DNA of 64,000 nucleotides from assembly GCF_900106995.1 (NCBI RefSeq), contig NZ_FNOK01000005.1, forward strand, positions 186,001-250,000. The letters are read 5' to 3'. Each line of letters starts with the position of its first letter. The first letter of the stretch is position 1. The translations under genes were made by a program, and so were the position numbers. The DNA comes from Saccharopolyspora shandongensis. GTDB lineage: Bacteria > Actinomycetota > Actinomycetes > Mycobacteriales > Pseudonocardiaceae. Of the stretch, positions 35,527-44,915 are shown in pieces. The notes below the pieces were generated by a model. It was not told the origin of the DNA. It did not search any database and saw nothing but the letters and a program-made list of their open reading frames with translations.

Positions 35527-36819
35527 ATGGATCGTTACGACGTCGTCGTCATCGGCGCGGGTTTCGCCGGCCTGACCGCGGCCCGCGAGCTGCGGGAAGC
35601 GGGCAAGGACGTGCTGGTCCTGGAGGCCCGCGACCGCATCGGCGGCTCCACCTGGTACCAGCCGGAGGGTTTCGACGGCTTCGGGCTGGAGATGGGCGGC
35701 ACCTGGATCGTCCCGCAGCAGACGCACGTGTGGGCCGAGGTGCAGCGCTACGACGTCCCGATCAAGGACAGCGAGCTGCCCGGCCGGATGACCTGGTCCG
35801 ACCACGGCAAGGTGCCGGACACCCTGCTGCCCGTGCCGCCGCAGGAGTACGAGCAGCTGGAACACGCGGTGCGGGCGCTGATCGAGGCCGCCTCCCGGTT
35901 CGACCCGCTGCGCCCGCTGTCCGAACAGGACGTCGCCGACCTCGACGTGCCGATCCGCGAGTGGGCCGAGAACGTCGGGCTGACCGGCAACGCCAAGGAA
36001 CTGATGATGTCCTGGTTCTGCGGCTGCGCGAACGCCAGCGAGGACACCGGTTCGGCGCTGGACATCCTCCGCTGGTGCTCCTCGATGGACAACTCGCTGT
36101 GGGGCATGGTGCAGGCCAGCGTGCTGGGCTTCACCTTCGTCAACGGCACCGCCTCGCTGGCGCGCGCGATCCAGTCCGACGGCGGCGCCGAGCTGCGGCT
36201 GTCCAGCCCGGTGCGCGAGGTCGAGGCCGACGACGGCGGCGTGACGGTCACCTACGACGGCGGCGTGGCGCGCGCCGACCGGGTGCTGATGACCACGCCG
36301 GTCGGGATCTGGCAGGACATCGAGTTCAGCCCGGCGCTGCCCGCCGACAAGCTCGCCATCTCGCGGGAGAACCACGCCGGGCAGGGCCAGAAGGTCTGGG
36401 CGCTGGCCCGCAACGTCCCCGAGGACATCAGCGGTTTCGGCTGGGGCACCAGCTTCGACTACGTCGGCGCGATGGAGAGCACCGAGCGCGGCGTGGTGCT
36501 GGTGTGCTTCGCCCCGGAGCACGACCGCGTCGACGCGAGCGACCTCGCCGACGTGCAGCGCGCGGTCCGCGAGTTCGCGCCGGACGCCGAGGTCGTCGAC
36601 GCCCGCTCGCACGACTGGGTGCACGACGAGTTCTCCAAGGGAACCTGGGCGACGTTCGCCGCCGGGCAGTTCGCGAAGTACGAGCTGTGCGTGGGGCGTC
36701 CGGAGGGCCGGGTGAACTTCGGCGGCTCGCACACCGCCCGCCGCTGGCGCGCGTTCATCGACGGCGCGATCGAGTCCGGCAAGCGCTCCGCGGCGGAGAT
36801 CCTGGCGGCCGAGAAGTGA
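35527..36819 (+). CDS. Flavin-containing amine oxidase (putrescine-oxidase-like)
   Basis: 430 residues from the ATG at 35527. The FAD Rossmann motif is DVVVIGAGFAGLTAARELRE, followed by the GG doublet in ARDRIGGSTWY. Amine-oxidase marks are GLEMGGTWIVPQQTHVW and, near the C-terminus, NFGGSHTARRWRAFIDGAIE. It oxidises a primary amine to an aldehyde with release of ammonia and peroxide. Its neighbours (ureohydrolase, two aldehyde dehydrogenases, gabT) suggest putrescine or agmatine as substrate. The exact amine is inferred. Confidence 0.87.
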   Translation: MDRYDVVVIGAGFAGLTAARELREAGKDVLVLEARDRIGGSTWYQPEGFDGFGLEMGGTWIVPQQTHVWAEVQRYDVPIKDSELPGRMTWSDHGKVPDTLLPVPPQEYEQLEHAVRALIEAASRFDPLRPLSEQDVADLDVPIREWAENVGLTGNAKELMMSWFCGCANASEDTGSALDILRWCSSMDNSLWGMVQASVLGFTFVNGTASLARAIQSDGGAELRLSSPVREVEADDGGVTVTYDGGVARADRVLMTTPVGIWQDIEFSPALPADKLAISRENHAGQGQKVWALARNVPEDISGFGWGTSFDYVGAMESTERGVVLVCFAPEHDRVDASDLADVQRAVREFAPDAEVVDARSHDWVHDEFSKGTWATFAAGQFAKYELCVGRPEGRVNFGGSHTARRWRAFIDGAIESGKRSAAEILAAEK

Positions 36820-36873
36820 GTGCGTGAACGGGCTCCGGCCCGCTTGCGCGCCCACGAAAAAGTGGAGGAATGC

Positions 36874-37815
36874 ATGAACAACCCGATCGGTCCGGTGGAC
36901 GCCACCAAGGTGCCGCGCTACGGCGGCGACACCACCTTCGCCCGGCTGCCCCGGCTGACCGACGTGCCCGACGCCGACGTGCTGATCTGGGGCGTGCCGT
37001 TCGACACCGGCGTCAGCTACCGGCCCGGCGCGCGCTTCGGCCCCAACCACGTCCGGCAGAGCTCGCGGCTGCTGCGGCCGTACAACCCGGCCAACGGTGT
37101 CGAACCGTTCGCGGCGCGGCAGGTGGCCGACGCCGGGGACATCGGCGTGAACCCGTTCGACATCGGGGAAGCCATCGGCACCATCGAGGCCGGTGCGCGG
37201 GAGCTGTCCGGGACGCGGCGCACCCTGCTCACCATCGGCGGCGACCACACCATCGCGCTGCCGCTGCTGCGCGTGCAGCACGAGCGGCACGGGCCGATCG
37301 CGGTGCTGCACTTCGACGCGCACCTCGACACCTGGGACACCTACTTCGGCGCGCCTTACACGCACGGCACCCCGTTCCGGCGCGCCGCCGACGAGGGCCT
37401 GATCGACTTCGAGCACTCGATGCACGTGGGCCTGCGCGGCCCGCTGTACTCGAAGCTCGACCTCGACGAGAGCGAGCGGATGGGCTTCGCGGCGGTGCAC
37501 AGCCGCGAGTTCGCCCGGACGCCGCTGGACACCATCATCGACCGGATCCGCACCCGGCTCGGCTCGCGGCCGGTGTACCTGTCCATCGACATCGATGTGC
37601 TGGACCCGGCCTTCGCGCCGGGCACCGGAACCCCCGAAGCCGGCGGGCTGTCCAGCCGCGAGCTGCTCGAAGTGGTGCGCGGCCTGGCCGACCTGAACGT
37701 CGTCGGCGCGGACGTGGTGGAGGTCGCCCCGGCCTACGACCACGCCGAGATCACCGGCATCGCCGCCGCTCACGTGCTGTACGACCTGCTGTGCATCCTG
37801 CCGGGAGGACGCTGA
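36874..37815 (+). CDS. Agmatinase / guanidinobutyrase-type ureohydrolase
   Basis: 313 residues from the ATG at 36874, with GGAGG upstream. The binuclear manganese site is complete: His in [11 protein letters not shown], Asp-His-Asp in [11 protein letters not shown], and two Asp in [14 protein letters not shown]. It removes urea from a guanidino compound. If the oxidase acts first on agmatine, the substrate would be 4-guanidinobutyrate; if not, agmatine itself. The stop overlaps the next gene's ATG by one base, so they are coupled. Confidence 0.9.
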   Translation: MNNPIGPVDATKVPRYGGDTTFARLPRLTDVPDADVLIWGVPFDTGVSYRPGARFGPNHVRQSSRLLRPYNPANGVEPFAARQVADAGDIGVNPFDIGEAIGTIEAGARELSGTRRTLLTIGGDHTIALPLLRVQHERHGPIAVLHFDAHLDTWDTYFGAPYTHGTPFRRAADEGLIDFEHSMHVGLRGPLYSKLDLDESERMGFAAVHSREFARTPLDTIIDRIRTRLGSRPVYLSIDIDVLDPAFAPGTGTPEAGGLSSRELLEVVRGLADLNVVGADVVEVAPAYDHAEITGIAAAHVLYDLLCILPGGR

Positions 37816-39239
37816 TGCGCCAGATCCGCAACATCATCGACGGCCGGCCGGTCGACGCGGCCGACGGCCGCACCACCGACCTGGTCGATCCCTGCAACGG
37901 CAAGGTGTTCGGCACCGCGCCGCTCTCGTCCGCCGCGGACGTCGAAGCGGCGTACGCCGCGGCGCAGCGGGCCTTCGAGCACTGGCGGACCACCACGCCC
38001 GCCGACCGGCAGCGGCTGCTCCTGCGGCTGGCCGACGAAATGGAGCGGCGCACCGAGGACTTCGTCGCGGCGGAGGTGGAGAACACCGGCAAACCGGTTG
38101 CCGCCACGCGCACCGAAGAAGTGGGCGCCGCCATCGACCAGATCCGGTTCTTCGCCGGGGCGGCCCGGGTCCTGGAGGGCACCGCGGCGGCGGAGTACAC
38201 CCCGGGCCACACCTCCTACGTGCGGCGCGAACCGGTCGGCGTGATCGGCCAGGTCGCGCCGTGGAACTACCCGCTGCTGATGGCGGTGTGGAAGATCGCG
38301 CCGGCGATCGCCGCGGGAAACACCGTCGTGCTCAAGCCTTCCGACACGACGCCGGTGACCGTCGCGCTGCTCGGCGGGGTGGCCGCCGGGATCCTGCCGC
38401 CGGGCGTGCTCAACGTCGTGTGCGGCGACCGGGAAACCGGCCGCGCCGTGGTGGCGAACCCGGCGTCGGCGATGGTGTCGATCACCGGGTCCACCCGGGC
38501 GGGCCGGGAGGTGGCGGCAGCGGCGGCCGAGGACGTCAAGCGCGTCCACCTGGAGCTGGGCGGCAAGGCCCCGGCCCTGGTGTTCGCCGACGCCGACCTC
38601 GCCGCGGCCGCCGCGGGCATCGCCGCCGCCGGCACGTTCAACGCCGGGCAGGACTGCACCGCGGCGACCCGGGTCCTGGTGGCCGAGGCGGTCGCCGAGG
38701 AGTTCACGAGGCTGCTGGTGGCGGAGGTCGCGGCGCTGCGCTGCGGTCCACCGTCCGATGTGGACGCGGCCGTCGGCCCGCTGAACAACGCCGCGCAGCT
38801 GGCGCGGGTGCAGGACATCATCGGCCGGCTGCCCGCCCACGCGCAGGTGCTCACCGGCGGGCAGCGGGTCGGTGACGAGGGGTGCTTCTTCGCGCCGACC
38901 GTGCTCGGCGGCGTCCGGCAGGACGACGAGGTCGTGCAGGAGGAGATCTTCGGGCCGGTGCTCACGGTGCAGACCTTCCGCGACGATGCGGAAGCGCTGA
39001 GCATGGCCAACGGCGTCAACTACGCGCTCGCGTCGAGCGTGTGGACGCGCGACCACGGGCGGGCGCAGCGGCTCGTGGCGAGCCTGGACTTCGGCTGCGT
39101 GTGGGTGAACACCCACATGGTGCTGGTCGCGGAGATGCCGCACGGCGGCTTCAAGCACTCGGGCTACGGCAAAGACCTCTCCCGCTACGGCTTCGAGGAC
39201 TACACCCGCATCAAGCACGTCATGCACAACCACGCCTGA
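37815..39239 (+). CDS. Aminobutyraldehyde dehydrogenase (aldehyde dehydrogenase family)
   Basis: 474 residues. ALDH motifs: VAPWNYPLLMAVWKIAPAIA, ITGSTRAGREVAAAA, LELGGKAPALVFADADL with the general-base Glu, and the catalytic Cys in NAGQDCTAATRVLV. Sequence style (AAEYTPGHTSYVRREPVGVI, CVWVNTHMVLVAEMPHGG) matches gamma-aminobutyraldehyde dehydrogenases. It should oxidise 4-aminobutanal or 4-guanidinobutanal, made by the amine oxidase, to the acid. A hairpin terminator lies behind it. Confidence 0.88.
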   Translation: MRQIRNIIDGRPVDAADGRTTDLVDPCNGKVFGTAPLSSAADVEAAYAAAQRAFEHWRTTTPADRQRLLLRLADEMERRTEDFVAAEVENTGKPVAATRTEEVGAAIDQIRFFAGAARVLEGTAAAEYTPGHTSYVRREPVGVIGQVAPWNYPLLMAVWKIAPAIAAGNTVVLKPSDTTPVTVALLGGVAAGILPPGVLNVVCGDRETGRAVVANPASAMVSITGSTRAGREVAAAAAEDVKRVHLELGGKAPALVFADADLAAAAAGIAAAGTFNAGQDCTAATRVLVAEAVAEEFTRLLVAEVAALRCGPPSDVDAAVGPLNNAAQLARVQDIIGRLPAHAQVLTGGQRVGDEGCFFAPTVLGGVRQDDEVVQEEIFGPVLTVQTFRDDAEALSMANGVNYALASSVWTRDHGRAQRLVASLDFGCVWVNTHMVLVAEMPHGGFKHSGYGKDLSRYGFEDYTRIKHVMHNHA

Positions 39240-39243
39240 CCAC

Positions 39244-39277
39244 CCGAACCGGCACCACCCCCGACGTGCCGGTTCGG
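39244..39277 (+). terminator. Hairpin after the aminobutyraldehyde dehydrogenase gene
   Basis: CCGAACCGGCAC pairs perfectly with GTGCCGGTTCGG around a 10-base loop. There is no T run. It marks a likely transcript end before the second aldehyde dehydrogenase. Confidence 0.55.
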
Positions 39278-39374
39278 CCAGGCCGAGGGGCGGCGGGTGG
39301 CCAGATTGGCACTCCTGGCCCCGACGGCGGGCTCGTAGCGTCACGGCGAGGACGAAAACGACAGGAGGCAGCCG

Positions 39375-40808
39375 ATGGCATCGGTCACCGGGAACTGGAT
39401 CGCAGGCGAGCTGGTCACCAGCGATGAGACCTTCGAGGTGCGGCACCCCTACGACGGCTCGGTGGTCGCCACCGCGAGCTACGCCACCGACGCCGATGTG
39501 GAGCGCGCCGTCGCGGCCGCGCACGCGGTCCGCCGCGAGTTCGCGACGCTGCCCGCGCACGCCCGCGCGGCGGCGCTGGACCACGTGAGCCGCCGCCTCA
39601 CCGAGCGGGCCGAGGAGATCGCGCAGCTGATCACCGCCGAGAACGGCAAGCCGATCACCTGGGCGCGCGCCGAGGTCGCCCGCGCCGCCTCCACCTTCCG
39701 CTGGGGCGCGGAGGAGGCCCGCCGCTTCTCCGGCGAGCTGCAGCGGCTGGACACCGACGCGGGCGCGACGGGCCGGATGGCCCTGATCCGCCGGGTCCCG
39801 CGCGGGCCGGTGCTGGGCATCTCGCCGTTCAACTTCCCGCTCAACCTGGTGGCGCACAAGGTCGCCCCGGCGATCGCCGCCGGGACCCCGATCGTGCTCA
39901 AGCCCGCGCCGAAGACCCCGCTGTCCGCGCTGCTGCTCGGCGAGATCCTGGCCGAGACGGAGCTGCCCGCCGGGGCCTGGTCGGTGGTGACGACCACCAA
40001 CGAGAAGGCGGCCGAGCTCGTCGCGGACCCGCGGCTGCCGGTGGTGTCGTTCACCGGCTCCGGGCCGGTCGGCTGGGGCATCCGCGACTCGGCGCCGCGC
40101 AAGCACGTCACCCTCGAACTCGGCGGCAACGCCGCGGTGATCGTCGACTCGGAATGGTCGGACCTCGACTACGCCGCCGACCGGATCGCCACCTTCGCGA
40201 TGTACCAGGGCGGCCAGTCGTGCATCTCGGTGCAGCGCGTCTACGTGCACCGCGACAGCTACGACGACCTGACGGCCCGCGTGGTCAAGGCGGTCGAAGC
40301 GCAGGGCACCGGGGACCCGAAGGACCCGGCGACCAAGGTCGGGCCGCTGATCGACGTGGCGGCCGCGGAGCGGGTGGAGCAGTGGGTCGGCGAAGCCGTC
40401 GCGGCGGGCGCCCGGGTGCTCACCGGCGGCACCCGCGAGGGCGCGACGTACGCGCCGACGGTGCTGGCCGACGCGCCGGAGGACGCGAAGGTCTCGTGCG
40501 AGGAGATCTTCGGCCCGGTGCTGGTCATCTCGCCGGTCGACTCGGTGGACGAGGCGTTCGAGAAGGTCAACGCCTCCCGCTACGGCCTGCAGGCCGGCGT
40601 GTTCACCCGCGACCTGCAGCTGGCCTTCCGCGCCTCGTCCGAGCTGGAGGTGGGCGGCGTGGTCATCGGCGACGTGCCGAGCTTCCGCGCCGACCAGATG
40701 CCCTACGGCGGGGTGAAGGAGTCCGGCGTCGGCCGCGAAGGCGTCCGAGCGGCGATGACGGACCTCACCGAAGAGCACGTCACGGTCCTCACTGGCATCA
40801 ACCCGTGA
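39375..40808 (+). CDS. Aldehyde dehydrogenase (succinate-semialdehyde/glyceraldehyde-type)
   Basis: 477 residues from ATG, with ACAGGAGG before it. Motifs: ISPFNFPLNLVAHKVAPAIA, SFTGSGPVGWGIRDSA, TLELGGNAAVIV and the catalytic Cys in YQGGQSCISVQRVYV. Its sequence style is that of the non-phosphorylating GAPDH-like/SSADH branch. In this context it most plausibly oxidises succinate semialdehyde from GabT to succinate, which is inference. A dispersed repeat begins 34 bases behind the stop. Confidence 0.87.
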   Translation: MASVTGNWIAGELVTSDETFEVRHPYDGSVVATASYATDADVERAVAAAHAVRREFATLPAHARAAALDHVSRRLTERAEEIAQLITAENGKPITWARAEVARAASTFRWGAEEARRFSGELQRLDTDAGATGRMALIRRVPRGPVLGISPFNFPLNLVAHKVAPAIAAGTPIVLKPAPKTPLSALLLGEILAETELPAGAWSVVTTTNEKAAELVADPRLPVVSFTGSGPVGWGIRDSAPRKHVTLELGGNAAVIVDSEWSDLDYAADRIATFAMYQGGQSCISVQRVYVHRDSYDDLTARVVKAVEAQGTGDPKDPATKVGPLIDVAAAERVEQWVGEAVAAGARVLTGGTREGATYAPTVLADAPEDAKVSCEEIFGPVLVISPVDSVDEAFEKVNASRYGLQAGVFTRDLQLAFRASSELEVGGVVIGDVPSFRADQMPYGGVKESGVGREGVRAAMTDLTEEHVTVLTGINP

Positions 40809-40830
40809 ACCGGCGGCCGTGAGCGGTGGC

Positions 40831-41119
40831 CGCAGTTTCAATGAGGTTTTCCAACCTCGATTTGCGTGGCGGTGCGGGTGGCGGAACCTCAGAGGCTTCC
40901 TGGTCTGTGGGTGCCCCTCCTGATGTATGTCCGATACACGGCGGAGGGGCCGTCCTCGCCGAGGGAACCCCGAAGGGGTGGGCACCGTGAACCCGCGGCG
41001 GTGCAAGTGTCGTAGGTGGGCTATGCGCCTGCGGCGCATACGGCACCCCATCGACGTGCACCTTTGCGACCCGCGGCTGCGGGCTCACCAGGATGAAAAA
41101 GGTTCAATTGAAACTGCGG
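40831..41119 (+). repeat. Dispersed intergenic repeat, copy 2, inside a split palindrome
   Basis: The 260-base body (40843-41102) begins with sequence nearly identical to copy 1. Its main hairpin is CCCCTCC (40914-40920) with GGAGGGG (40943-40949). A second hairpin is ATGCGCC-TGC-GGCGCAT (41023-41039). The body is flanked by CCGCAGTTTCAAT (40830-40842) and its exact complement ATTGAAACTGCGG (41107-41119). TTCAAT is present on both sides (40837-40842 and 41103-41108). Together this looks like an insertion with a 6-base duplication in a palindrome of the GTTTCAATTGAAAC family. The 40809-41212 gap holds this and a terminator. Confidence 0.85.
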
Positions 41120-41163
41120 TCGACCACCCACGGCCGTCCGGAAGGCCCACGGTCGAACGCACG

Positions 41164-41195
41164 AAAAACGCCGCCCCGGTGACCGGGGCGGCGTT
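41164..41195 (-). terminator. Terminator of the DUF2631 gene
   Basis: AACGCCGCCCCGG pairs with CCGGGGCGGCGTT around a 3-base loop. On the minus strand it runs into TTTTTCG, right behind the DUF2631 stop. Confidence 0.85.
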
Positions 41196-41212
41196 CTTCG
41201 TTGCTTCGGTGC

Positions 41213-41497
41213 TCAGCGGCGCCAGGCGGTCCGCTTCCGGCGCAGGTCGATCAGCAGGCCGATGACCAGGACCGCCGCGATCACGACCAGGAAGCCGTCT
41301 TCGATCTTGAAGTGCCCGCCACCGCTGAGGATGCCGCCGTGGTTGCCGATCAGCATGGCCAGGCACGCGATGACCGAGAACCAGCCCATGAACTGGGTGC
41401 CCTTCGGGAAACCGCCGTGCCAGCCCCACTCGACCGACGGTTCCTCGGCCGGGTCGATGGCCTGGCTGGGCTTCTTCTCCAGCTCGGTGCTCGCCAC
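41213..41497 (-). CDS. DUF2631 small membrane protein
   Basis: The GTG at 41497 is preferred because AGGAGGGG lies five bases upstream; 94 residues. An acidic N-terminus (TELEKKPSQAIDPAEEPSVE) and WGWHGGFPKGTQFMGWFSV lead into two transmembrane segments (FSVIACLAMLIGN and FLVVIAAVLVIGLLID), ending RRKRTAWRR. The family occurs in actinobacteria near dxr. Its function is unknown to me. Confidence 0.82.
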   Translation of the reverse strand: MASTELEKKPSQAIDPAEEPSVEWGWHGGFPKGTQFMGWFSVIACLAMLIGNHGGILSGGGHFKIEDGFLVVIAAVLVIGLLIDLRRKRTAWRR

Positions 41498-41636
41498 GTT
41501 CCCCTCCTGTGCCACGCCGGCCGCGCGGGCCGGAAGACAGTGCTCGGTGCGCGGATCGCCGACCGGCGATCCACATTGCCCTCATCCTCGCACACGCCCT
41601 CCGCGACCGAACGCGCGCCCACCCGGCACGAGCAGC

Positions 41637-41675
41637 GAAAAGGGGTGCCGCGGAAAGAGATTTCCGCAACACCCC
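41637..41675 (-). terminator. Terminator of the transglycosylase-associated gene
   Basis: GGGGTG-GCGGAAA pairs with TTTCCGC-CACCCC, with two unpaired bases in each arm and a GAGA loop. On the minus strand it is followed by TTTTCG. Confidence 0.75.
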
Positions 41676-41692
41676 GAAAATGCGTCCAGGTG

Positions 41693-41962
41693 CTACCGCT
41701 GCACCGCCTTGCGGCCGACGATCACCCGGTAGACGCCCAGCACGATGACCGAGCCGGCGATCGCCAGCAGCCAGGTGCTCAGCGACCAGAACCGGTCGAT
41801 GCCGACGCCGAACACCCAGTTGCCGATCAGCCCGCCGATGAACGCGCCGACCACGCCCAACAGCATCGTGACCAGGATTCCGCCCGGGTCCTTGCCCGGC
41901 ATGATCGCCTTCGCGATGGCGCCCACGATCAGGCCGAGAACGATCCATCCGATGATGCCCAT
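41693..41962 (-). CDS. GlsB/YeaQ/YmgE family (transglycosylase-associated) membrane protein
   Basis: The ATG at 41962 follows GTGAGGAGA; 89 residues with three hydrophobic helices. It has the family's Gly-rich pattern: GWIVLGLIVGAIAKAIMPGK, DPGGILVTMLLGVVGAFIGG and LLAIAGSVIVLGVYRVI. These small proteins are induced by stress in several bacteria; no enzymatic role is shown. The gene is divergent from dxr. Confidence 0.88.
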   Translation of the reverse strand: MGIIGWIVLGLIVGAIAKAIMPGKDPGGILVTMLLGVVGAFIGGLIGNWVFGVGIDRFWSLSTWLLAIAGSVIVLGVYRVIVGRKAVQR

Positions 41963-42084
41963 GGCTGTTCTCCTCACGTCCTGCGCCGCACCCGCCTGGG
42001 CCGACCACCTGATCGTGGGCCCCGAAAGTGATTTGCGCACCGCGAGCGACGGGGGCCCACCTTCTTCGGGGACAATGGGCGACG

Positions 42085-43326
42085 ATGCACGCCGACACCC
42101 CGAATCAGAGCGCACCCAGCGAACCGGGTCCCCGCACCGTCCTGGTGCTCGGCTCGACCGGTTCCATCGGAACCCAGGCCCTGGACGTGATCCGGCACAA
42201 CCCCGACCGGTTCCGGGTCGCCGGGCTGGCCGCGGGCGGCAGCGACCCGCAGGCCCTGGCGGCGCAGGCGCTGGAGTTCGACGTCCCGGTCGTCGCGGTC
42301 GCCAAGGGCACCGCAGTCGAGGACGTCCAGCTCGCCCTCTACGCCGAGGCTCAGCAGCGCGGCTACGCGGCCGGCGAGTTCCGGCTGCCAAGGCTGCTAG
42401 CCGGCCCGGACGCCGTCACCGACCTCATCGAATCCGCCCCGGCCGACGTGGTGCTCAACGGCGTCGACGGCTCGCGCGGCCTCAAGCCGACGCTGGCCGC
42501 GCTGGCCACCGGCGCGACGCTGGCCCTGGCCAACAAGGAGTCGCTGATCGCCGGCGGCCCGCTGGTGCTCGACCGGGCCGCGCCCGGCCAGATCGTGCCG
42601 GTGGACTCCGAGCATTCGGCGCTGGCGCAGTGCCTGTTCGGCGGGCGCGCCGACGAGGTGGAGCGGCTGGTGCTGACGGCCTCCGGCGGGCCGTTCCGCG
42701 GCCGCAAGCGCGACGAGCTCGTCGACGTCACCGTGGAGCAGGCGCTGGCCCACCCGACCTGGTCGATGGGCAGCGTCGTCACGATCAACTCCGCCACGCT
42801 GGTGAACAAGGGCCTGGAGCTGATCGAGGCGCACCTGCTGTTCGGCATCGGCTTCGACCGCATCGACGTCGTCGTGCACCCGCAGTCGATCGTGCACTCG
42901 ATGGTCACCTTCGTCGACGGTTCCACGATCGCGCAGGCCAGCCCGCCGAACATGCGGATCCCGATCGCGCTGAGCCTGGACTGGCCGCGCCGGGTGCCCA
43001 AGGCCGCCCCGGCGCTGACCTTCGAGAAGGCCCAGGAGTGGACCTTCGAGCCGGTCGACGACGAGGCGTTCCCGGCCGTCGAGCTGGCCCGCGCGGCGGG
43101 CTCCGGCGGCGGCTGCCTGCCCGCGATCTACAACGCGGCGAACGAGGAGGCGCTGGCGGCGTTCGTCGAGGGCCGCCTCGGGTTCACCGCGATCGTGCAA
43201 ACTGTGGGTGACGTGCTCGCCGGCGCCGACCAGTGGCGCAGCGATCCGGCGGGCTTGGACGAGGTCTTCGCGGCCGAGGACTGGGCACGGACTCGGGCTC
43301 GCGAGCTCGTCGGGAAGGCGGAGTAG
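42085..43326 (+). CDS. dxr: 1-deoxy-D-xylulose 5-phosphate reductoisomerase
   Basis: This is the second step of the MEP isoprenoid pathway, an NADPH- and metal-dependent rearrangement to MEP. 413 residues from the ATG at 42085. NADPH loop: [18 protein letters not shown]. Other marks: [17 protein letters not shown], the metal and substrate region [42 protein letters not shown] and the C-terminal [14 protein letters not shown]. The next gene starts at the following base, as in mycobacteria. Confidence 0.97.
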   Translation: MHADTPNQSAPSEPGPRTVLVLGSTGSIGTQALDVIRHNPDRFRVAGLAAGGSDPQALAAQALEFDVPVVAVAKGTAVEDVQLALYAEAQQRGYAAGEFRLPRLLAGPDAVTDLIESAPADVVLNGVDGSRGLKPTLAALATGATLALANKESLIAGGPLVLDRAAPGQIVPVDSEHSALAQCLFGGRADEVERLVLTASGGPFRGRKRDELVDVTVEQALAHPTWSMGSVVTINSATLVNKGLELIEAHLLFGIGFDRIDVVVHPQSIVHSMVTFVDGSTIAQASPPNMRIPIALSLDWPRRVPKAAPALTFEKAQEWTFEPVDDEAFPAVELARAAGSGGGCLPAIYNAANEEALAAFVEGRLGFTAIVQTVGDVLAGADQWRSDPAGLDEVFAAEDWARTRARELVGKAE

Positions 43327-44610
43327 ATGCTGGTCGTCGTTGGCATCCTGATCTTCTTCCTGGGGCTGTTGTTCTCCATCGCGTGGCACGAGCTGGGGCA
43401 CCTGGCGGCCGCGAAGATGTTCGGGATCAAGGTCACCCAGTACATGGTCGGCTTCGGCCGCACCATCTGGTCCCGCAAGAAGGGCGACACCGAGTACGGC
43501 CTGAAGCTCATCCCGTTCGGCGGCTACATCCGGATGATCGGCATGTTCCCGCCGAAGAAGGACGAGAAGTACGGCCGCACCACGTCGACCGCGCCGTGGC
43601 GGGCGATGATCGAGGACGCCCGCCAGATGTCCGCCGAGGAGATCACCCCGGAGGACGCGCACAAGCAGTTCTACCAGCGCAGCCCGTGGAAGCGGGTCGT
43701 GGTGATGATGGCCGGGCCGTTCATGAACCTCATCCTGGCGGTCGGCATCTTCACAGCGATCCTGATGGGCCACGGCATCGCGACCCCGACGACCACGGTC
43801 GCCAACATCAGCGCGTGCGTGCTGCCCGCCACCGCGCCGAACACCGAGGTCTGCCCGGCCGACGCCCCGAAGTCGCCGGCCGCGGCGGCGGGGTTCCAGG
43901 TCGGCGACCGGATCGTGGAGTTCAACGGCAAGCCCTACGCCTCGTGGGACGAGCTGCAGCTGGCGATCCGCGCGTCCAGCGGTTCGGTGCCGGTGGTCGT
44001 CGACCGCGGCGGCCAGCGGGTTCCGCTCCAGGCTGACCTGATGCAGACCGACCGGCCGAAGCTGAACTCGACCAGCGAGTACGAGAAGGTCGGCTTCCTG
44101 GGCCTGACCCCGACATCGGTGCTGGTGAAGCAGGACATCGGCGGCGTGGCGAGCACCATCGGCGGTTTCGTGAGCCTCACCGCGCAGAAGGTCGTCGAGC
44201 TGCCGCAGCGGGTCCCCGACCTGGTCGCCGCGATCTTCGGCGGCGAACGGCACCAGGACTCGCCGGTGGGCATCGTCGGCGCGAGCCGGCTCGGCGGCGA
44301 GGTGCTGGCCTCGGACGACTTCGGCGTGGACGCCCGGATCATCATGATGTTCAACCTGCTCGCGGGCGTGAACCTGTCGCTGTTCGTGTTCAACATGCTG
44401 CCGATCCTGCCGCTGGACGGTGGCCACGCCGTGGGTGCGATCTGGGAGGGCATCCGCCGCAAGTTCGCCAAGCTGGTGCGCCGGCCCGACCCGGGTCCGT
44501 TCGACACGGCGCGGCTGATGCCGCTGGCGTACGGGGTGAGCCTGATCTTCATCGCGTACTCGCTGCTGGTCCTGGTCGCCGACGTGGTGAACCCGGTGAA
44601 GCTGTTCTGA
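43327..44610 (+). CDS. Site-2 intramembrane zinc protease (RseP/Rip1 type)
   Basis: 427 residues. The zinc motif HELGH is in [19 protein letters not shown] within the first helix, and the second metal site is in [21 protein letters not shown] domain lies between ([20 protein letters not shown]). Rip1 in Mycobacterium cuts several anti-sigma factors. The arrangement dxr-rip1-ispG is the same as in mycobacteria. ATG start directly behind the dxr stop, so translation is probably coupled. A palindrome starts one base behind the stop codon. Confidence 0.94.
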   Translation: MLVVVGILIFFLGLLFSIAWHELGHLAAAKMFGIKVTQYMVGFGRTIWSRKKGDTEYGLKLIPFGGYIRMIGMFPPKKDEKYGRTTSTAPWRAMIEDARQMSAEEITPEDAHKQFYQRSPWKRVVVMMAGPFMNLILAVGIFTAILMGHGIATPTTTVANISACVLPATAPNTEVCPADAPKSPAAAAGFQVGDRIVEFNGKPYASWDELQLAIRASSGSVPVVVDRGGQRVPLQADLMQTDRPKLNSTSEYEKVGFLGLTPTSVLVKQDIGGVASTIGGFVSLTAQKVVELPQRVPDLVAAIFGGERHQDSPVGIVGASRLGGEVLASDDFGVDARIIMMFNLLAGVNLSLFVFNMLPILPLDGGHAVGAIWEGIRRKFAKLVRRPDPGPFDTARLMPLAYGVSLIFIAYSLLVLVADVVNPVKLF

Positions 44611-44611
44611 G

Positions 44612-44629
44612 CGATTTCGCGCGAAATCG
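44612..44629. repeat. Short palindrome of the GTTTC-N4-GAAAC family
   Basis: CGATTTCGCGCGAAATCG, a perfect 18-base palindrome one base after the protease stop. The remaining 44630-44915 stretch before ispG shows only a GAGGTGGAGAGG ribosome-binding region near its end and no other recognisable element. Confidence 0.6.
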
Positions 44630-44915
44630 GCAGCGGCGAGGTGGGGTTTCACCCGCGCGGCCGAGCGGCTGCGGGGAAGCGGAACCCGCGTCGGCGTGGT
44701 CGAACGGACTTCGGCGTGCGTCGCGCCCGATATCCGGATCGAGTGGTGACGGGTATGCGACGCTCGCTCGAACGAGACGTGAACCGGCGCTGATGATCAC
44801 CGAACGTGATTCGGTCGACCATGGCGACATCCAGCCGGATGAAGTGCCGCCGGTATCGTGGAACGCGGGCGGCGCAAGTCGTCCGAAGAACTCCAGAAGA
44901 GGTGGAGAGGAATCG

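Noticed and set aside
33990-36827. Very long forward open frame of 945 codons across the permease and amine oxidase
   Set aside because: It is out of frame with both conserved proteins and its translation is Arg/Gly/Ala repeats; only its first ATG (34044) matters, as the likely original start of the permease.
40831-41119. Repeats considered as a CRISPR array
   Set aside because: Copies are tens of kilobases apart, not regularly spaced, and there are no cas genes.
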